This document shows, piece after piece, positions 27,524 through 36,354 of a DNA stretch of 64,000 nucleotides. Positions within the stretch are counted from its first letter, which is position 1. The number at the start of each line of letters is the position of its first letter. The notes under the pieces were generated by a model. It was not told the DNA's origin. It saw only the letters and a list, made by a program, of their open reading frames with translations, and did not search any database. The stretch is from Pleurocapsa sp. PCC 7319 (GTDB lineage: Bacteria; Cyanobacteriota; Cyanobacteriia; Cyanobacteriales; Xenococcaceae), in the NCBI RefSeq assembly GCF_000332195.1, contig NZ_KB235922.1:5677322-5741321 (forward strand), written 5' to 3'. A program made the position numbers and the translations under genes.

Positions 27524-30277
27524 CTAAGTTTTAAATTTGCCGATGTCTGACTGAAGTTTGGTAGCGATTGTGGATAATTGTTTAATCGAAGCCGATACTT
27601 CAGATGCGAATTGGGAGTTATTTTCGGCGATCGCCGCTACATCCACCATAGTTTGGCTTACTTGGGTAGAAGTTTCGGACTGAAGTTTGGCAGCTTGAGT
27701 AATTGAGCCAACTAAGTTACTAATTTCATGACTGACTTGGCTAACTTGAGTCAAATTTTGACGCGTCTGTTGCACTAATTCGTTGCCGAAAGCTATTTGC
27801 TCTGTCCCCTTATTCATTGCTTTAACTACGTCGTTAGTTTCTAGTTGAATTTTGTTAACCAAAGTTTCAATTTCTCCTGTTGCTTCTGCCGATTGAGTTG
27901 CTAAAGATCGAACCTCGTCAGCAATTACCGCAAAACCTTTACCTTGTTCCCCTGCCCTTGCCGCTTCAATGGAGGCTTTAAGAGCCAGTAAGTGAGTTTG
28001 AGCAGCAAAGCGACTAATGAGATTGACTGCCTGAGAAATTTCTTGGGAAGATGTTCCTAACTTTTGGGCTTTCGTAGCGGTTTCCATGACAGTCGTTTGA
28101 ACCGCATTAATTTCGGCTACGGTTTGTTTCATTGCCTTGTCTCCGCTATCAATCTGGAAATTAGCCTGCTTAACAAAATTCTCTGCCTGAATCGCCTGAT
28201 TTGAAACTAGGTCTATCGATTGCTCCATAGCATTCACTTGCTCTAACATTCGAGAAATTTGTTCGGATTGAGCGACAGCCTCTTGTGCCAATTCTTGAAC
28301 TGCAACATCATTAGTCAAAGTATTTTGTTGAACTTCCGTCGCTGCTGTCTTAGTCTGATTGACCAGTTTTTGTAAGCTTTCAATAGTTGAATTGTAAGAA
28401 TCAGCAATTGTCCCGATCTCACCTTCAGTAACTTTTGCCCGAACAGTTAAATCACCTGACCCAACTTCATATACCTCTTGCAATAAACTTAAAGCTCGAC
28501 TTTGAATTGCTTCTTTCGCTTCTTTTTCTCTGATTTCCGCTATTTGTTGTTGTTGAAGAAACTTTAAACGAGTAATAGCAAAACCAATTTGATTGGCAAT
28601 CTGAGTGATGAATTCTACTTCTTCATCAAGCCAAGGTTGGTCATCAGAAAAATAATGGGCGATCAGTAGTCCATCTAGTTGGTTTTCTACGGTAACTTGA
28701 GCAATCAAGCTAGTTTTAACCTCTAAAGCGCTCAACTTTTCTTGATGAGATGGTATGAGATCTGGTGACTTGAAGTCGTTAATTACTTGGACTTGAGTAT
28801 TACCTTGCTGATGTCTGGTGCAATATTCTGTAATGATTTCGGCGTTGTAAATATCAGTATTTAGGGTGGACCTAAATCCCGGAGCAACTGATTCAGCTAC
28901 AACCTTGCCTGCTGTATTACTCTCTAACTGATAGTAAATAACCCGATTAGCGGTCAAAATTTTGAAGCTTTCTGTTACTGCCAGATCGAGAATTTTGGGT
29001 TGATCTGCTACCGATGCCAATTGCAAGGTCAAATTTTTAATTGATTCTGAATGTTGAGCTGACAAAGTTTGGACTTGCACAAAATCAGATAACTGAACTG
29101 CCATCCGATTGATGTTTTCTCCCAGCTCGGCAATTTCATCTGCTCCGGATATTTGGAGGCGAGTATCCAAATTACCTAGACCAATTTCTTCCACGGCATT
29201 AGCAGCCGCTAAAATCGGCTGAAGTAAGCGCTCAGCCAAAGTAAAAGAAATTAATCCCACTCCCACAGCGATAATTCCTGTTCCTAAGATGAATACTTTA
29301 CGTAGTTGTCTTTGGGGCGCAAACACAATCTGCTTGTTGTGAGTAGTGATTGTACTCCAACCTAAGTTGGGTAGTTGAGAGCGAAATTCATCTTGAAAAT
29401 CACCAAATGGCACATAGGAAACTAATAGGTTTTCAACAATCTGAGTATCTTTTTGCTGAGATCTTTGTAGTGTTGGGAAAATATCAAAGCGATCGCTAGC
29501 AGGTTGCACTTTATTAGCTGAACTTGAGATAGTTTCGTATTCTTGTTGATCGGAAGCAGCGAAAATTGCTCCTTGATTATCCAACAAATAATTTTTCTCA
29601 GTACCACCAGCTAAAATGACATCTCGCAGATACTTAACTGGCATTCTTGCCCTAAGGATACCAATGACTTTACCAGTAGGATTATCTTTGATGGGAGCCG
29701 CAAGATAAACAGCAGAAATTCTCGAACTTTTGGAAACTATAGGCTGGCTGAGAATAGGTGAATTGGTTTTTAGAGCTGCCTGAAAATAACTTCGGTCTCT
29801 ATGGTTGGGTAGAGGCTTTCCTGTGGATTGGGCGATTACATTCCCCTGCAGATCAAAGGCAGCAATACTATCATAGATTGTATAAGCTTGAATGAATTGA
29901 TCTAAAGCTAGTTGTTTATCTTCAGTAGTAGTTTGCGATCGCAACTGAGGATTAGTCAAAATACTCAGATTCGCCATAATCTGAATATCTCCATAGCGTT
30001 CCCGCATATAAAATGCGACCTTATCCGCTACTTCTGTTGCCGTTTCTTGCTTGGCAGCTACAATTTCGCGGACAATTGATTTATTAGCAAAATGGTAAGC
30101 CAGAGAACCCAATGCCAAAGCGGGAATTGTCCCAATGGCGATCGCCAAAAATGTAGTCTTAATCCGAATACTTGTTTGTTGCCACCATGATGTAGAGAAG
30201 GTTAATTTCCCCTGACCAGAGTTGGTAGGATTTGCAAGTGATTCAAAGTAGCGTTCGGGAGCAGAAGTCTTCGTCAT
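27524..30277 (-). CDS. pixJ2: Chemoreceptor with dCache and cysteine-less GAF (PixJ2-like)
   Basis: A 917-residue methyl-accepting chemotaxis protein. TM1 is at about 41-63, followed by an extracytoplasmic Cache-type sensor (70-325, with FDLQGNVIAQSTG), TM2 (327-346), HAMP (350-400), a GAF domain (410-575), a second HAMP-like segment, and the signalling hairpin with [18 protein letters not shown]. The GAF resembles that of the neighbouring PixJ1-type receptor, but at the DXCF position it has NAEI and at the CH position it has S510-H, so no bilin attachment is expected. It lies 39 bp before pixL. Its ligand is unknown. Confidence 0.88.
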   Translation of the reverse strand: MTKTSAPERYFESLANPTNSGQGKLTFSTSWWQQTSIRIKTTFLAIAIGTIPALALGSLAYHFANKSIVREIVAAKQETATEVADKVAFYMRERYGDIQIMANLSILTNPQLRSQTTTEDKQLALDQFIQAYTIYDSIAAFDLQGNVIAQSTGKPLPNHRDRSYFQAALKTNSPILSQPIVSKSSRISAVYLAAPIKDNPTGKVIGILRARMPVKYLRDVILAGGTEKNYLLDNQGAIFAASDQQEYETISSSANKVQPASDRFDIFPTLQRSQQKDTQIVENLLVSYVPFGDFQDEFRSQLPNLGWSTITTHNKQIVFAPQRQLRKVFILGTGIIAVGVGLISFTLAERLLQPILAAANAVEEIGLGNLDTRLQISGADEIAELGENINRMAVQLSDFVQVQTLSAQHSESIKNLTLQLASVADQPKILDLAVTESFKILTANRVIYYQLESNTAGKVVAESVAPGFRSTLNTDIYNAEIITEYCTRHQQGNTQVQVINDFKSPDLIPSHQEKLSALEVKTSLIAQVTVENQLDGLLIAHYFSDDQPWLDEEVEFITQIANQIGFAITRLKFLQQQQIAEIREKEAKEAIQSRALSLLQEVYEVGSGDLTVRAKVTEGEIGTIADSYNSTIESLQKLVNQTKTAATEVQQNTLTNDVAVQELAQEAVAQSEQISRMLEQVNAMEQSIDLVSNQAIQAENFVKQANFQIDSGDKAMKQTVAEINAVQTTVMETATKAQKLGTSSQEISQAVNLISRFAAQTHLLALKASIEAARAGEQGKGFAVIADEVRSLATQSAEATGEIETLVNKIQLETNDVVKAMNKGTEQIAFGNELVQQTRQNLTQVSQVSHEISNLVGSITQAAKLQSETSTQVSQTMVDVAAIAENNSQFASEVSASIKQLSTIATKLQSDIGKFKT

Positions 30278-30349
30278 GGAAAGAGTCTCATTACAATTAT
30301 GAGTAAATTTATGTGTAAAACAGTTTGAATCTCAAATCTGATTATTTAA

Positions 30350-32755
30350 CTAGCTGACTTTAAACTGAGCTACGCTGTTTTGTAACTGTTGTGCCACCGC
30401 TAATAAATCCTTGAAGGATGTTGATACTTCATCAGCTTCAGTAGCAGTTTTATTAGAGATGGCAGCAACTTGTACCATCGTTTGACTTACTACTGCCGAA
30501 TCTTGAGACTGCTCAACTGTAGCAGCAGCGATCGCCGAAACTAATTGATTGATTTCTTGGCTAGCATCAGCAATTTGGAATAAAGAATTACGAGTAGTAT
30601 CTACTAGTTTGGTTCCTGCAACCACTTGCTCTGTACCCGATTCCATGGCGGCAACTACTTCATTAGTTTCCGCTTGAATATCTGCAACTAAAGCCTCAAT
30701 TTCAGCTGTTGCTTCGGCAGATTGTCGAGCCAGCGATCGTACTTCATCGGCAACGACGGCAAAACCCCGTCCTTCTTCACCAGCATGAGCTGCCTCAATC
30801 GAAGCGTTTAAAGCTAATAAATTAGTTTGATCGGCAAAATTACTAATTACGTTGACCACTTTGGAAATTTTTTGGGAAGACTCGCCCAAACGCTTGACTT
30901 TCTTAGCAGTTTCCGCCACCGTATTGCGTATTTCTTGGAAACCGATGACCGTCTGATTCATAGCATCGTCTCCTGCTTTTACTGTTTCTGCCGCTTTCAA
31001 TACCGCTGCTTCTGCTTCTTTGGCGTTACTAGCTACAGCCTGAATTGAGTTGGTAATTCCTTGAATCCGCTCTAAAGCAGTGGTGATTTCCTTAGTTTGT
31101 GCTGCGGCATCATTAGATAGCTCTTGAATTGATAAATCTTTATCGCTCGTGGTGGTAGATACCAAGGCGGCGGCAGTTTTGACCTGAGCTACCAATTTCC
31201 TGAGGCTTTCAATCGTGGCATTGTAGGAATCAGCGATCGTACCAATTTCATCCTCTGCCACCTTCACCCGCACAGTTAAATCACCTTGGCTAACGGGATC
31301 GACCTCCATCAATAACTCAAATGCCCGACGTTGAAGATTTTCTTTAGCTGCTCTTTCTTGCTGCTCTGCTAGTTTTTGTTTATCTAACAATGCAACTTTT
31401 TCTAGGGCATTACCTACCTGAGATGCGATTTGAGTTAGTAAATCAATTTCATCTTCGGTCCAAGTTCTGGGTTCCTCACATTGATGGGCAATTAATAGAC
31501 CGACTAATTGCTCATTAATAACTACAGGCGTAATCAAGCTAGCAATTACTGCAAAAGGCGCTAACATTTTGAGATGACACTCGTTCAAGCCTGCCTGATG
31601 GATATTGGCGATCGCTTTAACTCGTCCTTGTCGATAACTGTCGGCATATCCCTCAGCAAAACAAGGATCGTTAATTTCGGCATCTAAAGTAACTGGAAAT
31701 TTGGTATCTACCGATTCAGCAATGACTTTTCCTTGCCAATCATCATCAAACCGGAAATAGATCACTCGATCTGCATTGAGTACCGTTCTACTATTGTCTA
31801 CGGCAGTTTGCAAAATTTCAGTTAGATTCACCGCCTCAGAAATAGCCAGAGTTATTTCCTTTAGTGAGCGGGAGCGTTCTAGATCCTGTTTTAATTTAGC
31901 TTCATTAATTACAATTGAATCTGCCAAAATATTAAAGGTGCTGCCCAATAACCCTACTTCATCCGTAGTGCTGACTGTTGCCCGCGCTTGCAAATTACCT
32001 TCAGTAAAATCTTGAGCCACTTTTTGAAGAGTTTGAATCGGTTCGGCGATCGCTTGTTCTAAAATTTTACTTAGAGCAATGATCGCGACCAAAATAACTA
32101 GCGATAAAATACTCTGAGCGAGCAAGTTACTGCGGATTACGCTATTAATAGAACCCAGAGAACTACCGTGTATTAAAACACTCACAGGTTGCCCGGCAGT
32201 ATCTGTGATTGTTTGTGCGGCTAAGACATATTTTTTGTCAGCTACTTTGCCTATTTGTTCAACTATTTCGCCGTTACTATCAACTGCTAAATCAATAATT
32301 TTGTTGTCTAACAAAGGAAGATCGAGGTTTATTTGCCCATCAACATTGGTTGAGGATGAAGTCAACGTAAATTCCCCACTTGACTGACGTGAATAAATCG
32401 CGCTATAACTCTGCCTGCCAGTGAATGCAGCAATTGTTTTCTCTACTATTGGTAACTTAGCATCGGGACTATCACCAGCCAACAACATCTCAATGATCTG
32501 GCTTTTTACTGCTAATCTAGATTCAGCCTGTTTGAATAATTGACTTTTTAAAGTTCCAGAGAGAATCAAGCCTCCAGCTCCCAAAACCAGAACTAACGCA
32601 CCAAAACTAAACCAAGGAATAAGACCTGTTTTATAGCTAATTGGCAGATTATATAGTTGCTGTAATAAGGGAGATTTTGCTTCTGCAGAATTTATATTGG
32701 TATTAATCTGAACTGGAACATCTCCAAGATTATTATATTGAGGCAAATTATTCAT
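30350..32755 (-). CDS. pixJ1: PixJ1-like cyanobacteriochrome chemoreceptor
   Basis: An 801-residue receptor counted from the ATG at 32755 (a TTG at 32791 would add 12 residues). It has TM1 at about 45-66, an extracytoplasmic region, TM2 (211-232), HAMP (234-290), a GAF domain (295-455), a second HAMP-like segment and the signalling tip [18 protein letters not shown]. The GAF has DPCF with C365 and the bilin-binding pair C393-H394 ([11 protein letters not shown]), 28 residues apart, the arrangement of DXCF cyanobacteriochromes such as TePixJ, which sense blue and green light. This makes it the probable phototaxis photoreceptor of the operon. Confidence 0.9.
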   Translation of the reverse strand: MNNLPQYNNLGDVPVQINTNINSAEAKSPLLQQLYNLPISYKTGLIPWFSFGALVLVLGAGGLILSGTLKSQLFKQAESRLAVKSQIIEMLLAGDSPDAKLPIVEKTIAAFTGRQSYSAIYSRQSSGEFTLTSSSTNVDGQINLDLPLLDNKIIDLAVDSNGEIVEQIGKVADKKYVLAAQTITDTAGQPVSVLIHGSSLGSINSVIRSNLLAQSILSLVILVAIIALSKILEQAIAEPIQTLQKVAQDFTEGNLQARATVSTTDEVGLLGSTFNILADSIVINEAKLKQDLERSRSLKEITLAISEAVNLTEILQTAVDNSRTVLNADRVIYFRFDDDWQGKVIAESVDTKFPVTLDAEINDPCFAEGYADSYRQGRVKAIANIHQAGLNECHLKMLAPFAVIASLITPVVINEQLVGLLIAHQCEEPRTWTEDEIDLLTQIASQVGNALEKVALLDKQKLAEQQERAAKENLQRRAFELLMEVDPVSQGDLTVRVKVAEDEIGTIADSYNATIESLRKLVAQVKTAAALVSTTTSDKDLSIQELSNDAAAQTKEITTALERIQGITNSIQAVASNAKEAEAAVLKAAETVKAGDDAMNQTVIGFQEIRNTVAETAKKVKRLGESSQKISKVVNVISNFADQTNLLALNASIEAAHAGEEGRGFAVVADEVRSLARQSAEATAEIEALVADIQAETNEVVAAMESGTEQVVAGTKLVDTTRNSLFQIADASQEINQLVSAIAAATVEQSQDSAVVSQTMVQVAAISNKTATEADEVSTSFKDLLAVAQQLQNSVAQFKVS

Positions 32756-32883
32756 AAAAACTAAAATAGATAGGCTAGGTAATAAGTTCAACTATTAATA
32801 AACCGCTAAAAATTTTCCAATAGAATTTTGAATATTAATGAATTGAGCCAGAGAATAAAATTACAAAAAATAAAATAGATAGA

Positions 32884-33441
32884 CTAACTAACTGAGGTTT
32901 TGGGCATAGCGGTAATAATTGCTCGCCCATCCAGAACCAGAATGATCTCATCTTCTTTTAGCCAATATCCCTGCAAAAATGGTTCCAGCTGTGGCGTGAG
33001 CATCGAGCTTGGTGAAGGTTGAATTTTAGCTAGATCGCACAATTCTATGTCCTCGACATGAGCAACAACTAAACCCAGATCAATATTGGACTCAACATGG
33101 GAGCGATTATTTTCCTTATTAGGAGACAAAACAATTGCTGTTTGGTTTGAGGAATTGATTTCATTTTGATGCCAAGCAGGAAAACCAATTAGATTTCCCA
33201 AATCTACCATCCAGAGAATATCGCCGCGCCAATTATAGACACCCATCACCCAAGAAGGCATTTGAGGAATGGGGACAATCTGACCAAACTGAATTTTTAA
33301 AACTTCAGTAATTTGTTTGATTGGCAACATTACCTGGGAATTAGGATGCAGACGAAATTTTAAAAACTGCTCCTCTTCTGTCTGACTGCTAAGCTCTTCA
33401 CCTGCGGTTAATAAGCTTGACTTTAAAGATTGATCGGACAC
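32884..33441 (-). CDS. pixI: CheW-like adaptor PixI (GTG start)
   Basis: A 185-residue CheW-domain protein between the CheY-like and receptor genes, which is the pixI position. The core reads FLKFRLHPNSQVMLPIKQIT, SWVMGVYNWRGDILWMVDLG and ends EIILVLDGRAIITAM. It begins at a GTG. It should couple PixJ-type receptors to PixL. The 128-bp gap before pixJ1 shows no clear structure. Confidence 0.87.
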   Translation of the reverse strand: MSDQSLKSSLLTAGEELSSQTEEEQFLKFRLHPNSQVMLPIKQITEVLKIQFGQIVPIPQMPSWVMGVYNWRGDILWMVDLGNLIGFPAWHQNEINSSNQTAIVLSPNKENNRSHVESNIDLGLVVAHVEDIELCDLAKIQPSPSSMLTPQLEPFLQGYWLKEDEIILVLDGRAIITAMPKTSVS

Positions 33442-33514
33442 AATAATCGAGTACCTTTAGTATTTTTTTTTGCCAGCTGCTTTCAAGGTCAAAATGTGAG
33501 AATTACAGTCAACT

Positions 33515-33877
33515 TCAAGAGATCAATTCTTTTACTTTACGCACTAATTCCTCTTGATCGATTGGTTTAGGAATATAAGCATCTGCTCCCTGCTTCATGC
33601 CCCAAAATTTATCCATTTCAGTCCCTTTGGTCGAACAAAGAATAATCGGAATTTTACTGGTATTGGCAGCACCTTTGAGTTCGCGACAAATCTCAAAACC
33701 ACTACGACCTGGTAACACCACATCTAAAACGATTAAATCAGGAAACTTTTGCTCAATTTTTTTTAACGCTTCTTCGCCACTTAAGGCAACCGATACATTA
33801 ATCCCGACTTCCTTTAAACAGCCAGTAATAATCGATCTTTCCGTGGCAGAATCATCAACAATCAGAGTGTATCCCAT
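33515..33877 (-). CDS. pixH: CheY-like response regulator PixH
   Basis: A single receiver domain of 120 residues counted from the ATG at 33877, which has GAGGTG nine bases upstream; a GTG at 33889 is also in frame. The acidic pair is DD at 8-9, the phospho-acceptor D52 (PDLIVLDVVLPGRSG), and the lysine lies in AYIPKPID. The tip KFWGMKQGADAY is typical of cyanobacterial PilH/PixH proteins. It has no output domain, so it acts by protein contact or as a phosphate sink. Confidence 0.9.
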   Translation of the reverse strand: MGYTLIVDDSATERSIITGCLKEVGINVSVALSGEEALKKIEQKFPDLIVLDVVLPGRSGFEICRELKGAANTSKIPIILCSTKGTEMDKFWGMKQGADAYIPKPIDQEELVRKVKELIS

Positions 33878-33968
33878 AACAATTGTCACCTCAGTCTATA
33901 AATTGGTTCGAACTTTAAGCTATTGTTTTTCATATTTCCAATTAAAATTACTCACTAGTCTGATAGTA

Positions 33969-33980
33969 TTTATAGTTCCC
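33969..33980 (-). promoter_or_regulatory. GGGAACTATAAA motif, copy 1 (before pixH)
   Basis: On the minus strand this reads GGGAACTATAAA and lies 92 bp before the pixH ATG, inside the 386-bp gap after pixG. Identical 12-mers in the same orientation precede two other chemotaxis units (35632 and 46139). GGAAC resembles the -35 element of ECF/group 3 sigma factors; a shared promoter or operator is inferred. Confidence 0.6.
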
Positions 33981-34108
33981 TTTAACAGCGCCAAAGTCAC
34001 AATTGAACTAATAAGTTTTATACTGTTAGTCGCTTTAAACCCCTTCCATATTGAAAACTGGAGTTTTGCTGGTTAAATGAAGTTTGAGTTAGAAGGATCA
34101 AGAACAAC

Positions 34109-34136
34109 TTTTTACTTTTTACTTGCTACTTGTTAC
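34109..34136. repeat. Short heptamer array between pixG and pixH
   Basis: Four 7-base units, TTTTTAC twice, TTGCTAC and TTGTTAC, in the pixG-pixH gap. The unit is related to the 22774 array. Confidence 0.55.
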
Positions 34137-34174
34137 TTTCTCGAACAATTACATTAAAAACTACAGGTTTCAAC

Positions 34175-34218
34175 AGCGTGGTTGGATATGCTGAACTAAA
34201 TTCAGCATCCCCCACGCT
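34175..34218 (-). promoter_or_regulatory. Long imperfect hairpin after pixG
   Basis: The outer stem AGCGTGG (34175-34181) and CCACGCT (34212-34218) encloses an inner stem GCTGAA/TTCAGC with a CTAAA loop and a small internal bulge. It starts 46 bp beyond the pixG stop codon in the minus direction. No T-run follows on the minus strand, so a processing or attenuation role is more likely than a plain terminator. Confidence 0.5.
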
Positions 34219-34263
34219 CAAACTAGATGCGGTTTAGGTAGTAATTATTTAAATTTTGAATAA

Positions 34264-35469
34264 CTATATTTTTTTTGTTTGAGTTATATATTTATTGATT
34301 GTGGCCAAAACTTGCTCTGGTTTAGCAGGTTTAGCCAAAAAATCGGTCGAACCAACCATTTTTGCCCGCACACGGTCAACAATGCCATCGTTCCCTGTCA
34401 GAATTACAATCGGAGTAGTTTTAAAAAAAGAGAGCTTACGTAATTGTGAACAAATTTCGTACCCGTTGGTGTTTGGCATCACTAGATCTAAAAAAATTAG
34501 ATCCGGTTTGCGACTTAGCAGAATCGCGATCGCTCTTAAACCATCCATTTCGGCGACAAATTGATATCCAGCTCCAGTAATAATGCTCTCCATTGTCTGA
34601 CAAATAATCGGACTATCATCAATGCAAGCAATAGTTGAACGATTAAGAGCTTTAGTAGTAGTTAGTTTTTTTGCAATAGGAGTTGATGCGGGCGGCGCAA
34701 TATCACCAATGGAGATTAACTGTACTAAACCCAATTGTATGTATGGCAATAAAGAGCGAGTTACAGTCACCACATCTCGCTTCATTCGTACACTTAAGTC
34801 GCGTAAAGTCTGCTTACCATCTAACAACTGACGAAGATTTTGATAAACTTGAGCTGAGGTTTTTTGCTGTAAAGCCTCTGGTTGACGAATAATTGGCGAC
34901 ATATCAGGAGAGCGATCGGCAACTTTTGCTTCTTGCCAATCAGAGTAAAGCTTATTTGCCTCGACTATTGCCTGTTCAGCATCAATTAAAATTAGTCGAG
35001 TGGATAATAAATTATCTTTGATTGGTTCATAAGTAACTTCCATTGCTTGGGTAACATCAAACAAAACTTCGACTATGGTAGCCCTGATTACTTTGGTAGC
35101 TTGTTCGGAACTAATTTTATTTTGATCGATCCACAGCGATAATAGCTGGTATTCCCAAGATATTCTCGATTCTTCTTGAGCAATGTTAGCTAGAGTCAAC
35201 TGGATTTCTTCAATCTGAGATAGTCTTTCAGGACAATAAGCAACAATATGTCTTCTCCATCTTCTGACAGGATGCACTCCTCCACTAGCATACATAATAC
35301 GCCCTAAATACATATAGAGTATCCAGGTGTGATTTTGGGTATCGGAGATAACGAGCTGACCACTAAACCGAGCTTCTTTTAAAGATTCAAAAAGCTCAAG
35401 TTGTTTGGTGGCAGTAAATTGTTGAATATGAGTCCGAAGATGACTAATTCCATTTTTGGCAGTCGTCAT
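34264..35469 (-). CDS. pixG: PatA-type response regulator PixG
   Basis: A 401-residue protein with an N-terminal PATAN/DUF4388 region (QLELFESLKEARFSGQLVI, GRIMYASGGVHPVRRWRRHI), a middle helical part with the conserved DGKQTLRDLSVR, and a C-terminal receiver with acidic pair CIDDS, phospho-acceptor D328 (DLIFLDLVMPNTNGYE) and FLAKPAKP. The ATG at 35469 has AGGAAG six bases upstream; a TTG at 35493 is less likely. It is the first gene of the pix-like operon. PatA homologs affect pattern formation or motility in other cyanobacteria. Confidence 0.9.
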   Translation of the reverse strand: MTTAKNGISHLRTHIQQFTATKQLELFESLKEARFSGQLVISDTQNHTWILYMYLGRIMYASGGVHPVRRWRRHIVAYCPERLSQIEEIQLTLANIAQEESRISWEYQLLSLWIDQNKISSEQATKVIRATIVEVLFDVTQAMEVTYEPIKDNLLSTRLILIDAEQAIVEANKLYSDWQEAKVADRSPDMSPIIRQPEALQQKTSAQVYQNLRQLLDGKQTLRDLSVRMKRDVVTVTRSLLPYIQLGLVQLISIGDIAPPASTPIAKKLTTTKALNRSTIACIDDSPIICQTMESIITGAGYQFVAEMDGLRAIAILLSRKPDLIFLDLVMPNTNGYEICSQLRKLSFFKTTPIVILTGNDGIVDRVRAKMVGSTDFLAKPAKPEQVLATINKYITQTKKI

Positions 35470-35631
35470 GACAAACTTCCTATTATAAAACAAGCGCAGT
35501 TTTTAAATAAGCTACTGCTCAACTTGCATAAGTTGAGTTAGAGACTAATTAAGAATAGGTATCTTTCATCTTTGTTAATTAACGGCAAAAAACATGATGC
35601 TGCGATACAAGTTGACAAATCAACCTCAATC

Positions 35632-35643
35632 TTTATAGTTCCC
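35632..35643 (-). promoter_or_regulatory. GGGAACTATAAA motif, copy 2 (before pixG)
   Basis: The minus strand reads GGGAACTATAAA, 163 bp before the pixG ATG, in the 250-bp gap between the two chemotaxis loci. It is identical over 12 bases to the copies at 33969 and 46139. Confidence 0.6.
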
Positions 35644-35719
35644 TAAAAGTCGATGATATTAACAGATAGCAATTTTTAAAAAATGGGTTATCTAGAGCTA
35701 ATTTAATATTTTTGCTAGT

Positions 35720-36340
35720 TCAATTGATTAATTGTAGTAATTGCTGCAAATTTAAGATAAATAGACGGGAAATTTCATCTATATTAGTCACTTTACTTTC
35801 TATATATTGCCTATCGTAGCTACCTATTTCAGTCGAAGTTATAGCCTGAAAGTCAGTTGGTGGGACTTTATAAATTACTGGTTGAGAATTGAGAGGTAAT
35901 CCAGCTAAAATTTCTGCTTCTTGTTGAAGTATTGCTACATAAGAAAATGAGACTGGACTAGTTAATTCTGGTTGTTTCAATAAACTTGAATCTGTAGTTA
36001 CTGATGATTTAGATGGTGATGAATTAGCAAAAATATGTTGCTCAACATCAATAATTGTTAGTTTTTTATCTTTGAATTGATAAAGATTATTTTGAGAATC
36101 CCCCGTAATATAATTAATTTGACTGACGGGAATAACTTTCTGAATTGCCAAAATTGGTAAAGCAAACCATTCTCTACCTAGCTGGAAAGCAATTATTGGT
36201 TGCTCGGCTTTGTTTTTACGCCTTGCCGATCTTCGCGATTGGGCTCCGCCCACCACCAAAGGCGATTGGACTCCGTCCAGGCTTCGCGATTGGGCTCCGC
36301 CCACCGCTAAAAGCGATCGCAAACTAGAATGATTAAACAT
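35720..36340 (-). CDS. CheW-like protein with repeat-derived N-terminus
   Basis: A 206-residue protein with a CheW domain from about residue 47 (QPIIAFQLGREWFALPILAI, KKLTIIDVEQHIF). The first 40 residues are largely encoded by an interspersed DNA repeat (36231-36320) and contain the peptide VGGAQSR twice, 17 residues apart. There is no later ATG before the CheW fold, and the ATG at 36340 is 14 bp after the preceding receptor gene, so the repeat is probably translated. The domain should link the upstream receptor to the locus's CheA. Confidence 0.82.
   Translation of the reverse strand: MFNHSSLRSLLAVGGAQSRSLDGVQSPLVVGGAQSRRSARRKNKAEQPIIAFQLGREWFALPILAIQKVIPVSQINYITGDSQNNLYQFKDKKLTIIDVEQHIFANSSPSKSSVTTDSSLLKQPELTSPVSFSYVAILQQEAEILAGLPLNSQPVIYKVPPTDFQAITSTEIGSYDRQYIESKVTNIDEISRLFILNLQQLLQLIN
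36231..36320. repeat. Interspersed palindromic repeat inside a CheW-like gene
   Basis: About 90 bp built of two related halves containing GCGATTGGGCTCCGCCCACC and GCGATTGGACTCCGTCCAGG and ending in a HIP1 site. Bases 36262-36300 are the exact reverse complement of 56049-56087. The length keeps the CheW frame open. It resembles the HIP1-rich interspersed repeats scattered through cyanobacterial chromosomes. Confidence 0.85.
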
Positions 36341-36354
36341 AAAATAAAACTACT

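Noticed and set aside
27524-30277. The GAF domain of the 917-residue receptor as a second photoreceptor.
   Set aside because: Both bilin-relevant cysteines are replaced (NAEI for DXCF, S510-H for CH), so photochemistry is not supported.
30350-32791. TTG at 32791 as the start of the PixJ1-type receptor.
   Set aside because: An ATG 12 codons later fits better and neither has a strong ribosome binding site; the extra residues are not conserved in any pattern I know. Left as an alternative.
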